Below, piece after piece: positions 1-11,230 of a stretch of DNA of 64,000 nt. Position 1 is the first letter of the stretch; each line of letters starts with the position of its first letter. The position numbers and the translations under genes are program-made. The DNA is from Marisa cornuarietis. Taxonomy: Eukaryota > Mollusca > Gastropoda > Architaenioglossa > Ampullariidae. The stretch lies in contig SMMW01000040.1 of assembly GCA_004794655.1 (NCBI GenBank), forward strand, positions 1,426,001 to 1,490,000. The letters are read 5' to 3'. The notes under the pieces are model-generated. The model saw only the letters and a program-made list of their open reading frames with translations, did no database searches and was not told the origin of the DNA.

Positions 1-1304
1 TAATATTTGACTAAAATAGTTTTTGCTTAAAAACTTGTGTTCGAATTTTAAAACATTTGGTTTTCCTTCCTTACAGCACAAAAGGCACTCGACATGTAAC
101 CTGATCTTTTTCTCTAAGGCAAAGACAGGAAAAGAAAGTTTAAAGCAAACTGTAAAAAGGCAAACACAAAGCTTGAAAGTTTTAACTCTTTCATGTTTTT
201 AGTTGTATCGTCTTAACGATTTGAAGTCTCTGCTGTTTGTTACAATACTACGAAGTCACAATGTGAAACACAGCTCTTAAGAGAACAGCGGTATTTAGAA
301 TTTTAGTATTCGTCAGTTCAATAATTTCTTTTTAGTTTTATTACTGCTTTGTGGGAAGCGTTTTCTTTAAATTAGAATTCAAAATAATTTAATGGCTTCG
401 TCTCTTCCTCTTTCTAGAAAAAAAACAGAGCGAAGTATGTTAAAAATACAGTGGTGCGAAAAACACAAGTGAAAGAAAACGTAATGCGTTCTTTAGCAGA
501 GATTAAATTGATACCAGCACGAAATAAGAAAGTAAAACTACCTACCTTGAGATAGTTTTCATCTCGTTATTTTTTTCCTTTTTTTACTATTTAAAATTTT
601 CTCCTTACTGACTGTTGGTTTTAATTTTATTTACCCGCGTACTGGCATAATGCCGACATGCCTGCATGGTCGCCTTCATGTATCTATCTATGTATGCATG
701 ATAGTAATGGCTCAGAAATTTCAATTCTGTGCGAGAAAAACGAGGAAGTCAAGATTAAAGTCAATTGCTCGGACCCACGGTTATCAAATGTTTTAATTGC
801 TCTACCTTAGGTAGGAAGTGGCAGGTAAAGTTAACTCGATTTAAGAGTCAGGGAGGAGGTTAAGTGAGTGGTACAACGAGAATACTCGTAAAGTGTTATA
901 ATCATGTAACCTGGAGCATTCGGTGATGACAACAATTTCTGTACATGCGTCGTAGTTTCTATCCATCTGCGCCTAACATAGATAGATAAATGGTATTTCA
1001 AGGGTAAAACAAGTACAGATGTCATTCGCTACATTTATAAATGTTACTAACACCTGACAATTATCGGACATTTCTTTAATAATATACTTCTTTCCTAGGT
1101 CATCGTACATTGGGCAGAACATATAATGTCATTCCGGTTTTATAACACCTGAAAAAAGTGATATCACAAAGAATTAACATTTTCGCTGAAACCAAAATAA
1201 TGTGCCTTTAGAGATAAAACGCTGAGCCCAATTAAAACATTACAGCCCTATGTGTGTCAAATGTTGTTTACATAAAGAAAGAAGACGATGAAATGTTCGA
1301 GAAC
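1..1304. repeat. Receptor-module 5' flank, copy I (gene outside window)
   Basis: This stretch aligns by eye almost throughout with 35982-37261, and in part with 22600-23430. Those two segments lie directly upstream of the minus-strand receptor genes at 34054-35085 and 20616-21704. Shared landmarks are the CACAGCTCTTAAGAGAACAG block, the GATACCAGCACGAAAT block and the GTGCGTCGTAGTTTCTATCC block. No coding frame is supported. The layout implies a further receptor gene on the minus strand, with its start codon roughly 0.9 kb left of base 1. Confidence 0.75.
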
Positions 1305-1421
1305 ATAACAATGATCTTTAACTGAAGCTTTACTTGTTACAGTCCATGTTTGTGTTGATGTCATTTATCAATAACCCTTAATAAAACACTCTAAAATAAA
1401 AAAACGTAACCCTCTCTGTTT

Positions 1422-1470
1422 CACACACACACACACGCACACACGCACACGCACACGCACACACACGCAC
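1422..1470. repeat. (AC)n microsatellite with GC interruptions
   Basis: Imperfect CA/AC dinucleotide tract interrupted by GCAC units. The minus-strand open frame across it, rich in Val, Cys and Arg, is an artefact of the repeat. Confidence 0.95.
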
Positions 1471-2084
1471 ATTAACACAGTACATTTTTTTAATACATGC
1501 ACCATCTTCCTGTAGAAGTTCCATACACTTTTAAAAGGAATAATTTTTATTCGTATCCTTATGCATAAGTTGTATGGCAACCTTAAAACATTAAAGCATT
1601 GAATCTTTTGCTTAAAACTGTCCATTTACTCATCATTCTAGCCATACTTATCAATAACAGAACACACAAATTTTTTCATTATTTGAAAATCAGAAATCAC
1701 TATTATCCATCCCTAATACCAGCTCCACAGACAGATGCTTAGATTCATCCCTCGGTCTCTCTGTCAGGGATACCCACTAATCCTTTAGTTCCTTGGATAA
1801 AACAAAATAGTGTATAACACTACAGAATACGGCAGACATTACTAGACTTACAGCACCACAAGACACTTACTTTTAGAGCAGGAGAGACAAACACTTTATA
1901 ATCTACAAACAACCCAAGCAGCACAGGAAGATTGGGCACACATGGGACCCATGTCATGGACTTGGTGGGGCACATGTCGGATTCAGGCATGGGACCAGGG
2001 CAGAAAATGAAAAAGGGCTATAGAAGGGGCCAATGCCGTTTTTACCTCTGAATATAGTGAAGGACCCATATGTCACCCATGTAT

Positions 2085-2302
2085 ATCTATGAATTCCTGC
2101 ATGTTACCCAGGTAGGTCCCACCTTATCTATGAATTCCTGCATGTTACCCAGGTAGGTCCCACCAATGTTTTTAGATATATTCTGAGAAAGACCCCTTGT
2201 ATTATTGGTATTGTTTGGGAAATCTATGAATTCCTGCATGTTACCTAGGTAGATCCCACCTTATCTATGAATTCCTGCATGTTACCCAGGTAGGTCCCAC
2301 CA
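2085..2302. repeat. Expanded 40-43-bp minisatellite in left transposon
   Basis: Four copies of a unit around GAATTCCTGCATGTTACC, in two tandem pairs starting near 2085, 2125, 2222 and 2264. The right element has only two copies (11473-11511 and 11571-11609). Two local duplications account for most of the 78-bp length difference between the elements. Confidence 0.85.
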
Positions 2303-2569
2303 ATGTTTTTAGATATATTCTGAGAATGACCCCTTGTATTATTGGTATTTTTGGTGTTGTTTAGGTATATTCTGATTTTTGTCAAACTGAAAAATGTGCC
2401 AAGTTTTGCAAAAAGTGGTTTAAGAACATTTTAGCATGTAGCAACAGAAAAGCTGACAATGCTACAGAATTTAAACTGCAAGTGTTGCCATTTTAAAAGT
2501 AGATTTATTAAACCACTCAAAATATTAATAATGAAAATACAAATAAACTAAAAGACCACAATCAAAGCA

Positions 2570-3440
2570 TTCTTATCTCCTGTGACATGTTACTGCATAT
2601 CCTACAAGATCATACAAATCAATAGAAGCTATTTCTATCAAGCAACTACACATTTACTAAACTTTCTAAAAGGAAATTAATATGGTTTAACAGAGTCAAC
2701 TAATAACAATCATTTAACAAAGGACAGGATGTCAACAGCATCTATCTTTAACGCTGAGCCCCTTAAAAAAATAATCCATTGCACCATCTATGCCTACATA
2801 ATTTTCTTTTGTCGCAGCAACCTACATACAACAAACGCAAATTCCCCAGGAAAAACAATGTACAGGAAAGAAAAAGGTGGCTCAATTATAAAAAGCAAAG
2901 CATTACCTTTAAATGCATACATCAGAAATTTCATTATTAATACACTTCACTTTAGGTTGTGCATGCACAATGTCTCATATAAAAATGGTCTTTTATTAAA
3001 TACCACTGAAAATATACAATAAATGATACCATTAGAAAAGCATTTTCATCTCCTGTGACAGGATCATACAAAACAATAGAAGCTATTTCTACCAGGATAC
3101 TACACTGCACATTAACTAAACTTTCTATAAGGGAGTTAAATAAACCTTGCACCGTTCATGCCCATGTATTTTCTAAGACCATCAAAATTTTTTATCCAAT
3201 TGTCTATTCTCACATCTTTTTTGTCTCGGCAACCTACATGAAACATAAGCACATTACCAGAAGAGGGCAAATAATGAACGAGAAAGGTTGCTAAGACTAT
3301 GCAAAAGCAATTAAGCATTACCTGTAAATGCATACATCGAAAATTTCGTTAATACAATTTAGGTTGTACATAAACAATGTTTCATTAGAAATATACAAAT
3401 AAATCTGATACCATTAGCAAAGCACTTCTCCTGTGACACA
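2570..3440. repeat. Subterminal tandem repeats of left transposon
   Basis: Diverged direct repeats with a period of about 0.39-0.47 kb. Each unit includes the CTCCTGTGACA block (near 2576, 3050 and 3428), an AT-rich stretch and the GCATACATC block. They mirror 10330-11230 in the right copy. Open frames in them (such as 2729-3022 and 3055-3294) are not supported as genes. Confidence 0.7.
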
Positions 3441-4950
3441 GTGCAACATTGATCTGTCTACAATATATAATACAAAACAAAATAGTCTGGCTGTTACACT
3501 ATACAACCCATTTTAAAGTCTTGATAAATGTTTCAAAAGGAATTTAGGACTTTGGCCATGATTGTGGCTTTGCCAGGAAGCACGGGGGAGGCAATTTTCA
3601 ATTTTATTTTCACATTTTTTTTTCTCCAAAAATATAGTGGCTTCTTGGTCTAATATTTACCTTATCAACAGTATCTTCTTTCTCACAGACCCACACAGAG
3701 ATTTACACTCTCTCTCACATCTATTCATTCTCTACATGCTCCTCCATGCTACACTGAAGCTGACTGTGCTGGTCACTCTCCCTCCATCCATATTCCCAAT
3801 CCCTGGCACCAGCCAGCCAAAGAGACAATTGCATCTGGGTGATATCTTCTTGCAGCTTCTAAAAACAGAAAAAAAAGAAATGGAGTTTTCTCTATGCATA
3901 GCGAATGTCACCAAAGCTAGAAGCCAGGATGTAATGTGAAATAAAGTAAGGGACATTTAGATTAATGGATAGTAAAATGGCATAAGATACAATACATCCC
4001 AGTATCTGTGATATTTTATGAGATAAATTCACAAATCCCTGTTATTTAAAAATAACACCATGCTCAAAAATATTTTTGCCATTACAAAAATTTATCATCT
4101 GTTCTTTTTCACAGCATGATAACAGTGCAAGTATCAGTAAAGCTGGTTACTCATTTTTGAACTGGTAGTTTCCTAAATCTCTTTACTAAAGGAAAAAATG
4201 TATCGTAAGAAACATTCCGATCCTTACCTTGAATAGCTTGTAAGATACTTGTGTGATTTTTCAGCCAACGCTTCCCTTTTAATCCATTGTAATTGTAGGT
4301 TCTCGTGAGTTTTGTAGAAAAAAGGACACCAAGAATTACCTTCACTTCCAATTTTAAATTTTTCACCTCCATGTTTGCCTAAATGACACACCTGAAACAC
4401 AGAAATAATCACACAGCATGGATGGAAACAATTAAGGTGGTATATGGATGCTTTTTAATTTGTTTCTGACAAAGCTGCAGTGATGAGGTATAGTTATAGC
4501 CAACCTTCATTGAACAATGCTTTTATTACTTTCTTGTGGTATGCCAGAGCCATCTTTTTAAATATATGTTTATACAATAAAATTAGATGGTAACACCTGG
4601 AAGATCATGAAAAAGGTTCTCAGATTTCTCCAACAAAACAAAATCAAAAGTACATACCAAGCGCTTTTCTTTTCCTGGGTCTATTTTTAGCTCCCAGTCC
4701 AACTGTATCCATGTGGGAGCTCCCCCTCCTGTCCCCTCCCTCCATCCTTTTGGCACAGAATCCTTTTGATGTCATCCTAAGGTAAGGAAAATACTCCAAA
4801 AATTAAAACAGATATTTTGAACATCTTTAAGGGTTTTTATTATAGAATAACAAAATAACAAACAAATAACACTTTAAAACTGTTTTTTGAGTACCAGAGT
4901 GAAAATTATAACTGTAATAAACATTGTTGTATAAAAAACTACAAGTCTTT

Positions 4951-6197
4951 TTAACACAAATTTGCACAATACCATTTCTCATATGCATGCGAAGGAAGCC
5001 TAATGCCTGCACTGACAGGACTTTTTGTCCAGAACCATAACAGCCTTCTCATAACACCTAGACAAACTAAATGCATGTAATCTAAAGGAAACTGTGAAAC
5101 CATTCCCACAGAAAGAGTTCTAAGAGGAGATTCTCCAGTTATTTGATTATCCAAACCTCTACCTGTCAATTCATCAAACTGAACATCCATTCTTAGGGGG
5201 CAGTTGAGGGTAAACAACCTTCCCATCCCAAATTCCTTTCTGTACACACTTCTGACAGCCATAATAATCAAAATGAGCCTTAATTTGCTTTACAAAAGTA
5301 CGAGCAGGCGAATCACATATAAAACATGACAATTTAATTTGTACAAGTTGAGAGCTACCTTCCACCAGTGTTGGTCCCTGCTGTAGTTCTGTTATATCGT
5401 TTACAAAATCTTGTAAAAACATTTTAACATCTTCTGGTTTTTTTCTCCCCACAGTACAAACCAATAACAAAAGGATCTGTTCCTACAGGACTACAAACTC
5501 TTCCAAGAATAGGCCAAAACTGCTTACATGATGAGTGAAAAAGTGGTAGACCATAAATATTTACTTGCAGGAAAATGGAAAGAATATCACATCCATGATC
5601 TGATGTTAAATAGTTCATTAACTGCTGTGATTTGGAAAGAGATTTTTGTATTCCGATATGATAATAATAGCCAGAACATACTGATCGAATGTTTAATTTG
5701 CGAGGGGTTTTCAACAGTGTCCTGGAATCCTTGGGGAGATAAGGGTGGAAATTACGTAAAATAGACAGTAAACCCGACAAAGCAGTTAAAGTGATATTGT
5801 ACTCGCTTGCCCATAATGCTAAATCCTGACACAAATCGTTCTCATTTTCTGGGCCGCTGTCTGAGTCAGATTCATCTTCGTTACTGAAATGATCAATTTC
5901 ATCGAGAAAAGAATTCCATTCAGTTTCACGATTCTTGCATTTTTGCTCCTCGTCCTGTGAAGCTAATGATGGCGTAACAATGCTACAACCTGATGGATCT
6001 GCAGAACCTTTTACATCGGTTTCGCAATTTTTCTGATATTCTAAAACTCGATCCGCATCGCTTACTGTTACAGACTCAAATTGCAAGAGTTCAGTCGACT
6101 CGCTCACAAGTCCTTCAGCATCTATTTCGTCCATGTGCTTCTTAACACGTGCTCTTATCCGTCTTCTCTTAGTCTGATATTCTTTCCCGAATTCCAT
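4951..6197 (-). pseudogene. Transposase remnant, left copy (frameshifted, truncated)
   Basis: Three overlapping minus-strand frames together read as one transposase. The first begins at the ATG at 6197 and covers about 257 codons: a basic N-terminus (KRRRIRARVKK), an acidic linker (DESDSDSGPENEND), and the motif LALWASEYNITLTALSGLL. It shifts frame near 5455 at an A-run just after the VIGLYCG motif. The second frame (5174-5455) carries KKPEDVKMFLQDFVND, FICDSPAR and YYGCQKC. The third (4951-5220) carries FDELTGRGLDNQ and FPLDYMHLVCLGVMRRLL. The reading ends shortly after, whereas relatives I know continue well beyond this point. The right copy has the same two frameshifts and the same end, so the damage predates the separation of the two copies. 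The protein cannot be functional as written unless both shifts are bypassed. Confidence 0.8.
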
Positions 6198-6384
6198 TAT
6201 CAAATTTAAATTACTTGATCAATGAGACTTAAAATAATATCTTTATAAATTACTCACGAGTGAAGGGTAGATCGTAGAATTGTGGTGTACCACCAAGCTG
6301 CTGCGAGAACAAAGGCATGAAAGATAGAAATTCAAAGATGGCGGCGCCTGTGCTGCGACATCCGCTATAGTTTTCCATTGGTTG

Positions 6385-6391
6385 TTTTATA
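6385..6391 (-). promoter_or_regulatory. TATA box of left transposon
   Basis: TATAAAA on the minus strand, about 190 bp upstream of the transposase ATG, with a CCAAT element next to it and a CCGCCATCTTT (YY1-like) motif downstream. It is mirrored at 7381-7387 in the right copy. The promoter role is inferred from motif order only. Confidence 0.5.
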
Positions 6392-6605
6392 GCCGTGATC
6401 TTGAGGTCACGTCGACAACCATGCGATTGGCCGAAGGTACGTCGGTTTAACTGTAGGGAAACGGCATAAGGCCTCGCAAGCTGGCTCGCTCAGTCAATAG
6501 CTCTGAGACAGCTCGGAAATCATGCCTCAAATAGACGTGATCTACGGGTATGCAGGAAAAAGTTCATGGCCCCTTGTCAGTTCGGCCTCCTGTGCTGCTT
6601 GGGAA

Positions 6606-7009
6606 GTGTAATGAAACTACTGACGAAAAGTTTCGACCATAGTGAAGGAAATCAAAATGTCTAATATAGTTTGATAAAATATTTCTTTCGGTGAGTTTTA
6701 CACTAGTGTTAAATAACTGACCCACTGTACTAGCAAGATAAACAATAATAATGTCTGGTGTGTCCACAGATGGAAAAACAATTTCCTTTTTTTTTTGAAA
6801 GAAAGACTCAGACCACATATCGTCTCTGGATGTTTATCACAGTCATGACAGTTGACTACAGTCGGGATGTCGCTAAGGAATATAAGGATGAAATAGATGA
6901 TTGAGTAGAATCAATAGATGATGAAATAGATTCAACCTCTGTCACTGGAACGACCGTGACAAGCGTGGAAACACAATCACCTGGACCGCTTTTAGGGCAC
7001 GTGACGGAA
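6606..7009. other. Spacer between the opposed transposons
   Basis: The first 260 bp are unrecognised. From about 6864 the sequence matches module III (37284-37425), including AATAGATTCAACCTCTGTCA and the GGGCACGTGACGGAA block. It contains no gene. Confidence 0.6.
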
Positions 7010-7168
7010 TGAGAGATTGTGTCATCCTGCAGCAAACATTGAAATTAAATTTAACACTTGACTGGAGGACAACTGACATTGAGCACTGACAGCCCCATGT
7101 AATTATTGTGAGAGCTTATGTTCTGTATTTTTCACTTCTTATAACACATACAGAAAATGTACTAACTA
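7010..7168 (+). repeat. R1 repeat, 5' part, module I
   Basis: Matches 37426-37577 and 25050-25198 and is cut at 7168 by the right transposon. It resumes at 11782. The TA at 7167-7168 is the left target duplication. Confidence 0.8.
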
Positions 7169-7380
7169 CCCAAGCAGCACAGGAGGCCGAACTGACAAGG
7201 GGCCATGAACTTTTTCCTGCATACCCGTAGATCACGTCTATTTGAGGCATGATTTCCGAGCTGTCTCATAGCTATTGACTGAGCGAGCCAGCTTGCGAGG
7301 CACTTTGCCGTTTCCCTACAGTTAAACCGACGTACCTTCGGCCAATCGCATGGTTGTCGACGTGACCTCTAGATCACGGC

Positions 7381-7387
7381 TATAAAA
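7381..7387 (+). promoter_or_regulatory. TATA box of right transposon
   Basis: TATAAAA followed by CCAAT at 7391-7395. A CGCCATATTTG motif near 7430 and a GTGAGTAA splice-donor-like site near 7515 lie between it and the ATG at 7575. This is consistent with a transposase promoter and a short 5' leader; no transcript evidence is available. Confidence 0.5.
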
Positions 7388-7574
7388 CAACCAATGGAAA
7401 ACTATAGCGGATGTCGCAGCACAGACGCCGCCATATTTGAATTTCTATCTTTCATGCCTTTGTTCTCGCAACAGCTTGGTGGTACACCACAATTCTACGA
7501 TCTACCCTTCACTCGTGAGTAATTTATAAAGATATTATTTTAAGTCTCATTGATCAAGTAATTTAAATTTGATA

Positions 7575-8821
7575 ATGGAATTCGGGAAAGAATATCAGAC
7601 TAAGAGAAGACGGATAAGAGCACGTGTTAAGAAGCACATGGACGAAATAGATGCTGAAGGACTTGTGAGCGAGTCGACTGAACTCTTGCAATTTGAGTCT
7701 GTAACAGTAAGCGATGCGGATCGAGTTTTAGAATATCAGAAAAATTGCGAAACCGATGTAAAGGGTTCTGCAGATCCATCAGGTTGTAGCATTGTTACGC
7801 CATCATTAGCTTCACAGAATGAGGAGCAAAAATGCAAGAATCGTGAAACTGAATGGAATTCTTTTCTCGATGAAATTGATCATTTCAGTAACGAAGATGA
7901 ATCTGACTCAGACAGCGGCCCAGAAAATGAAAACGATTTGTGTCAGGATTTAGCATTATGGGCAAGCGAGTACAATATCACTTTAACTGCTTTGTCGGGT
8001 TTACTGTCTATTTTACGTAATTTCCACCCTTATCTCCCCAAGGATCCCAGGACACTGTTGAAAACCCCTCGCAAATTAAACATTCGATCAGTATGTTCTG
8101 GCTATTATTATCATATCGGAATACAAAAATCTCTTTCCAAATCACAGCAGTTAATGAACTATTTAACATCAGATCATGGATGTGATATTCTTTCCATTTT
8201 CCTGCAAGTAAATATTTATGGTCTACCACTTTTTCACTCATCATGTAAGCAGTTTTGGCCTATTCTTGGAAGAGTTTGTAGTCCTGTAGGAACAGATCCT
8301 TTTGTTATTGGTTTGTACTGTGGGGAGAAAAAAACCAGAAGATGTTAAAATGTTTTTACAAGATTTTGTAAACGATATGACAGAACTACAGCAGGGACCA
8401 ACACTGGTTGAAGGTAGCTCTCAACTTGTACAAATTAAATTGTCATGTTTTATATGTGATTCGCCTGCTCGTGCTTTTGTAAAGCAAATTAAGGCTCATT
8501 TTGATTATTATGGCTGTCAGAAGTGTGTACAGAAAGGAATTTGGGATGGGAAGGTTGTTTACCCTCAACTGCCCCCTAAGAATGGATGTTCAGTTTGATG
8601 AATTGACAGGTAGAGGTTTGGATAATCAAATAACTGGAGAATCTCCTCTTAGAACTCTTTCTGTGGGAATGGTTTCACAGTTTCCTTTAGATTACATGCA
8701 TTTAGTTTGTCTAGGTGTTATGAGAAGGCTGTTATGGTTCTGGACAAAAAGTCCTGTCAGTGCAGGCATTAGGCTTCCTTCGCATGCATATGAGAAATGG
8801 TATTGTGCAAATTTGTGTTAA
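7575..8821 (+). pseudogene. Transposase remnant, right copy (frameshifted, truncated)
   Basis: Starts at the ATG at 7575 and continues open to 8348 (about 257 codons): basic N-terminal RRRIRARVKK, acidic stretch, ALWASEYNITLTALSGLL, then GLPLFHSSCKQFWPILG and DPFVIGLYCG. At the A-run near 8327-8335 homology moves to the next frame (KKPEDVKMFLQDFVND, ICDSPARAFVKQIKAH, YYGCQKCVQKGIWDGK). Near 8570 it moves again (FDELTGRGLDNQITGESPL, FPLDYMHLVCLGVMRRLL). It stops at 8821, short of what relatives encode. The family is recognised from these motifs, but the DDE residues cannot be assigned here. A programmed or spliced frame change is possible in principle, but two shifts plus truncation make a dead gene more likely. 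Confidence 0.8.
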
Positions 8822-8989
8822 AAAGACTTGTATTTTTTATACAAAAATGTTTATTACAGTTATAATTTTCACTCTGGTACTCAAAAAACAGTTTTAAAGT
8901 GTTATTTGTTTGTTATTTTGTTATTCTATAATAAAAACCCTTAAAGATGTTCAAAATATCTGTTTTAATTTTTGGAGTATTTTCCTTAC

Positions 8990-9620
8990 CTTAGGATGAC
9001 ATCAAAAGGATTCTGTGCCAAAAGGATGGAGGGAGGGGACAGGAGGGGGAGCTCCCACATGGATACAGTTGGACTGGGAGCTAAAAATAGACCCAGGAAA
9101 AGGAAAGCGCTTGGTATGTACTTTTGATTTTGTTTTGTTGGAGAAATCTGAGAACCTTTTTCATGATCTTCCAGGTGTTACCATCTAATTTTATTGTATA
9201 AACATATATTTAAAAAGATGGCTCTGGCATACCACAAGAAAGTAATAAAAGCATTGTTCAATGAAGGTTGGCTATAACTATACCTCATCACTGCAGCTTT
9301 GTCAGAAACAAATTAAAAAGCATCCATATACCACCTTAATTGTTTCCATCCATGCTGTGTGATTATTTCTGTGTTTCAGGTGTGTCATTTAGGCAAACAT
9401 GGAGGTGAAAAATTTAAAATTGGAAGTGAAGGTAATTCTTGGTGTCCTTTTTTCTACAAAACTCACAAGAACCTACAATTACAATGGATTAAAAGGGAAG
9501 CGTTGGCTGAAAAATCACACAAGTATCTTACAAGCTATTCAAGGTAAGGATCGGAATGTTTCTTACGATACATTTTTTCCTTTAGTAAAGAGATTTAGGA
9601 AACTACCAGTTCAAAAATGA
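8990..9620 (+). other. Exon-like blocks in right transposon
   Basis: Two segments are bounded by splice-like signals. The first runs from an acceptor near 8994 (CCTTAG) to a donor near 9115 (GTATGT) and encodes a basic RPRKRKA stretch. The second runs from an acceptor near 9380 (TTTCAG) to a donor near 9543 (GTAAGG) and encodes NYNGLKGKRWLKNHTSILQA, faintly reminiscent of the C-terminal domain of related transposon proteins. The obvious joins do not keep one frame, so no gene model is offered. Confidence 0.3.
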
Positions 9621-10329
9621 GTAACCAGCTTTACTGATACTTGCACTGTTATCATGGTGTGAAAAAGAACAAAGATGATAAATTTTTGTAATGGCAAAAA
9701 TATTTTTGAGCATGGTGTTATTTTTAAATAACAGGGATTTGTGAATTTATCTCATAAAATATCACAGATACTGGGATGTATTGTATCTTATGCCATTTTA
9801 CTATCCATTAATCTAAATGTCCCTTACTTTATTTCACATTACATCCTGGCTTCTAGCTTTGGTGACATTCGCTATGCATAGAGAAAACTCCATTTCTTTT
9901 TTTTCTGTTTTTAGAAGCTGCAAGAAGATATCACCCAGATGCAATAGTCTCTTTGGCTGGCTGGTGCCAGGGATAGGGAATATGGATGGAGGGAGAGTGA
10001 CCAGCACAGTCAGCTTCAGTGTAGCATGGAGGAGCATGTAGAGAATGAATAGATGTGAGAGAGAGTGTAAATCTCTGTGTGGGTCTGTGAGAAAGAAGAT
10101 ACTGTTGATAAGGTAAATATTAGACCAAGAAGCCACTATATTTTTGGAGAAAAAAAAGTGAAAATAAAATTGAAAATTGCCTCCCCCGTGCTTCCTGGCA
10201 AAGCCACAATCATGGCCAAAGTTCTAAATTCCTTTTGAAACATTTATCAAGACTTTAAAATGGGTTGTATAGTGTAACAGCCAGACTATTTTGTTTTGTA
10301 TTATATATTGTAGACAGATCAATGTTGCA

Positions 10330-11230
10330 CTGTGTCACAGGAGAAGTGCTTTGCTAATGGTATCAGATTTATTTGTATATTTCTAATGAAACATTGTTTA
10401 TGTACAACCTAAAGTAAATTGTATTAACGAAATTTTTGATGTATGCATTTACAGGTAATGCTTAATTGCTTTTGCATAGTCTTAGCAACCTTTCTCGTTC
10501 ATTATTTGCCCTCTTCTGGTAATGTGCTTATGTTTCATGTAGGTTGCCGAGACAAAAAAGATGTGAGAATAGACAATTGGATAAAAAATTTTGATGGTCT
10601 TAGAAAATACATGGGCATGAACGGTGCAAGGTTTATTTAACTCCCTTATAGAAAGTTTAGTTAATGTGCAGTGTAGTATCCTGGTAGAAATAGCTTCTAT
10701 TGTTTTGTATGATCCTGTCACAGGAGATGAAAATGCTTTTCTAATGGTATCATTTATTGTATATTTTCAGTGGTATTTAATAAAAGACCATTTTTATATG
10801 AGACATTGTGCATGCACAACCTAAAGTGAAGTGTATTAATAATGAAATTTCTGATGTATGCATTTAAAGGTAATGCTTTGCTTTTTATAATTGAGCCACC
10901 TTTTTCTTTCCTGTACATTGTTTTTCCTGGGGAATTTGCGTTTGTTGTATGTAGGTTGCTGCGACAAAAGAAAATTATGTAGGCATAGATGGTGCAATGG
11001 ATTATTTTTTTAAGGGGCTCAGCGTTAAAGATAGATGCTGTTGATATCCTGTCCTTTGTTAAATGATTGTTATTAGTTGACTCTGTTAAACCATATTAAT
11101 TTCCTTTTAGAAAGTTTAGTAAATGTGTAGTTGCTTGATAGAAATAGCTTCTATTGATTTGTATGATCTTGTAGGATATGCAGTAACATGTCACAGGAGA
11201 TAAGAATGCTTTGATTGTGGTCTTTTAGTT
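10330..11230. repeat. Subterminal tandem repeats of right transposon
   Basis: Three diverged units recognisable by a TCACAGGAGA block near 10336, 10721 and 11193, each followed by a GTATCA/T-rich stretch. The first two also share GATGTATGCATTTA. They mirror 2570-3440. Long subterminal repeats are often transposase-binding regions; that role is only an inference here. Confidence 0.7.

Larger units (their letters stand above)
1913..6603 (-). mobile_element. DNA transposon, left copy (4.69 kb)
   Basis: Both ends carry the 16-bp terminal inverted repeat CCCAAGCAGCACAGGA. The flanking dinucleotides are AA (1911-1912) and AA (6604-6605), a 2-bp target duplication. The whole element is a near-identical reverse complement of 7169-11781. 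In element orientation (right to left) it contains a promoter-like region, a broken transposase frame, G-rich and exon-like blocks, and about 0.4-kb subterminal tandem repeats. The protein remnant belongs to a widespread animal transposase family that I associate with CACTA/EnSpm-like (Transposase_21/DUF4218-type) elements, but the termini do not start CACTA and the superfamily is uncertain. Relative to the right copy it carries extra 43-bp repeat units near 2085-2302. Confidence 0.85.
1305..6863. other. Module-I-specific inserted segment holding the left transposon
   Basis: Module III reads straight from GAAATGTTCGAG (37272-37283) into a block that resumes here at about 6864. Module I has about 5.5 kb of extra DNA at this junction. 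The extra DNA is 1305-1912 and 6606-6863 (about 870 bp of unrecognised AT-rich sequence with a CA microsatellite) plus the nested transposon. No clear terminal repeats or target duplication of the outer insertion are visible, so its nature is unknown. Confidence 0.5.

Noticed and set aside
3562..3939. 125-codon plus-strand frame in the left transposon (and 9834-10136 in the right)
   Set aside because: Antisense to the element, without a recognisable domain; it is open only because the two elements are nearly identical.
5528..5764. 78-codon frame, also at 8008-8244
   Set aside because: Shadow of the transposase frame on the opposite strand.
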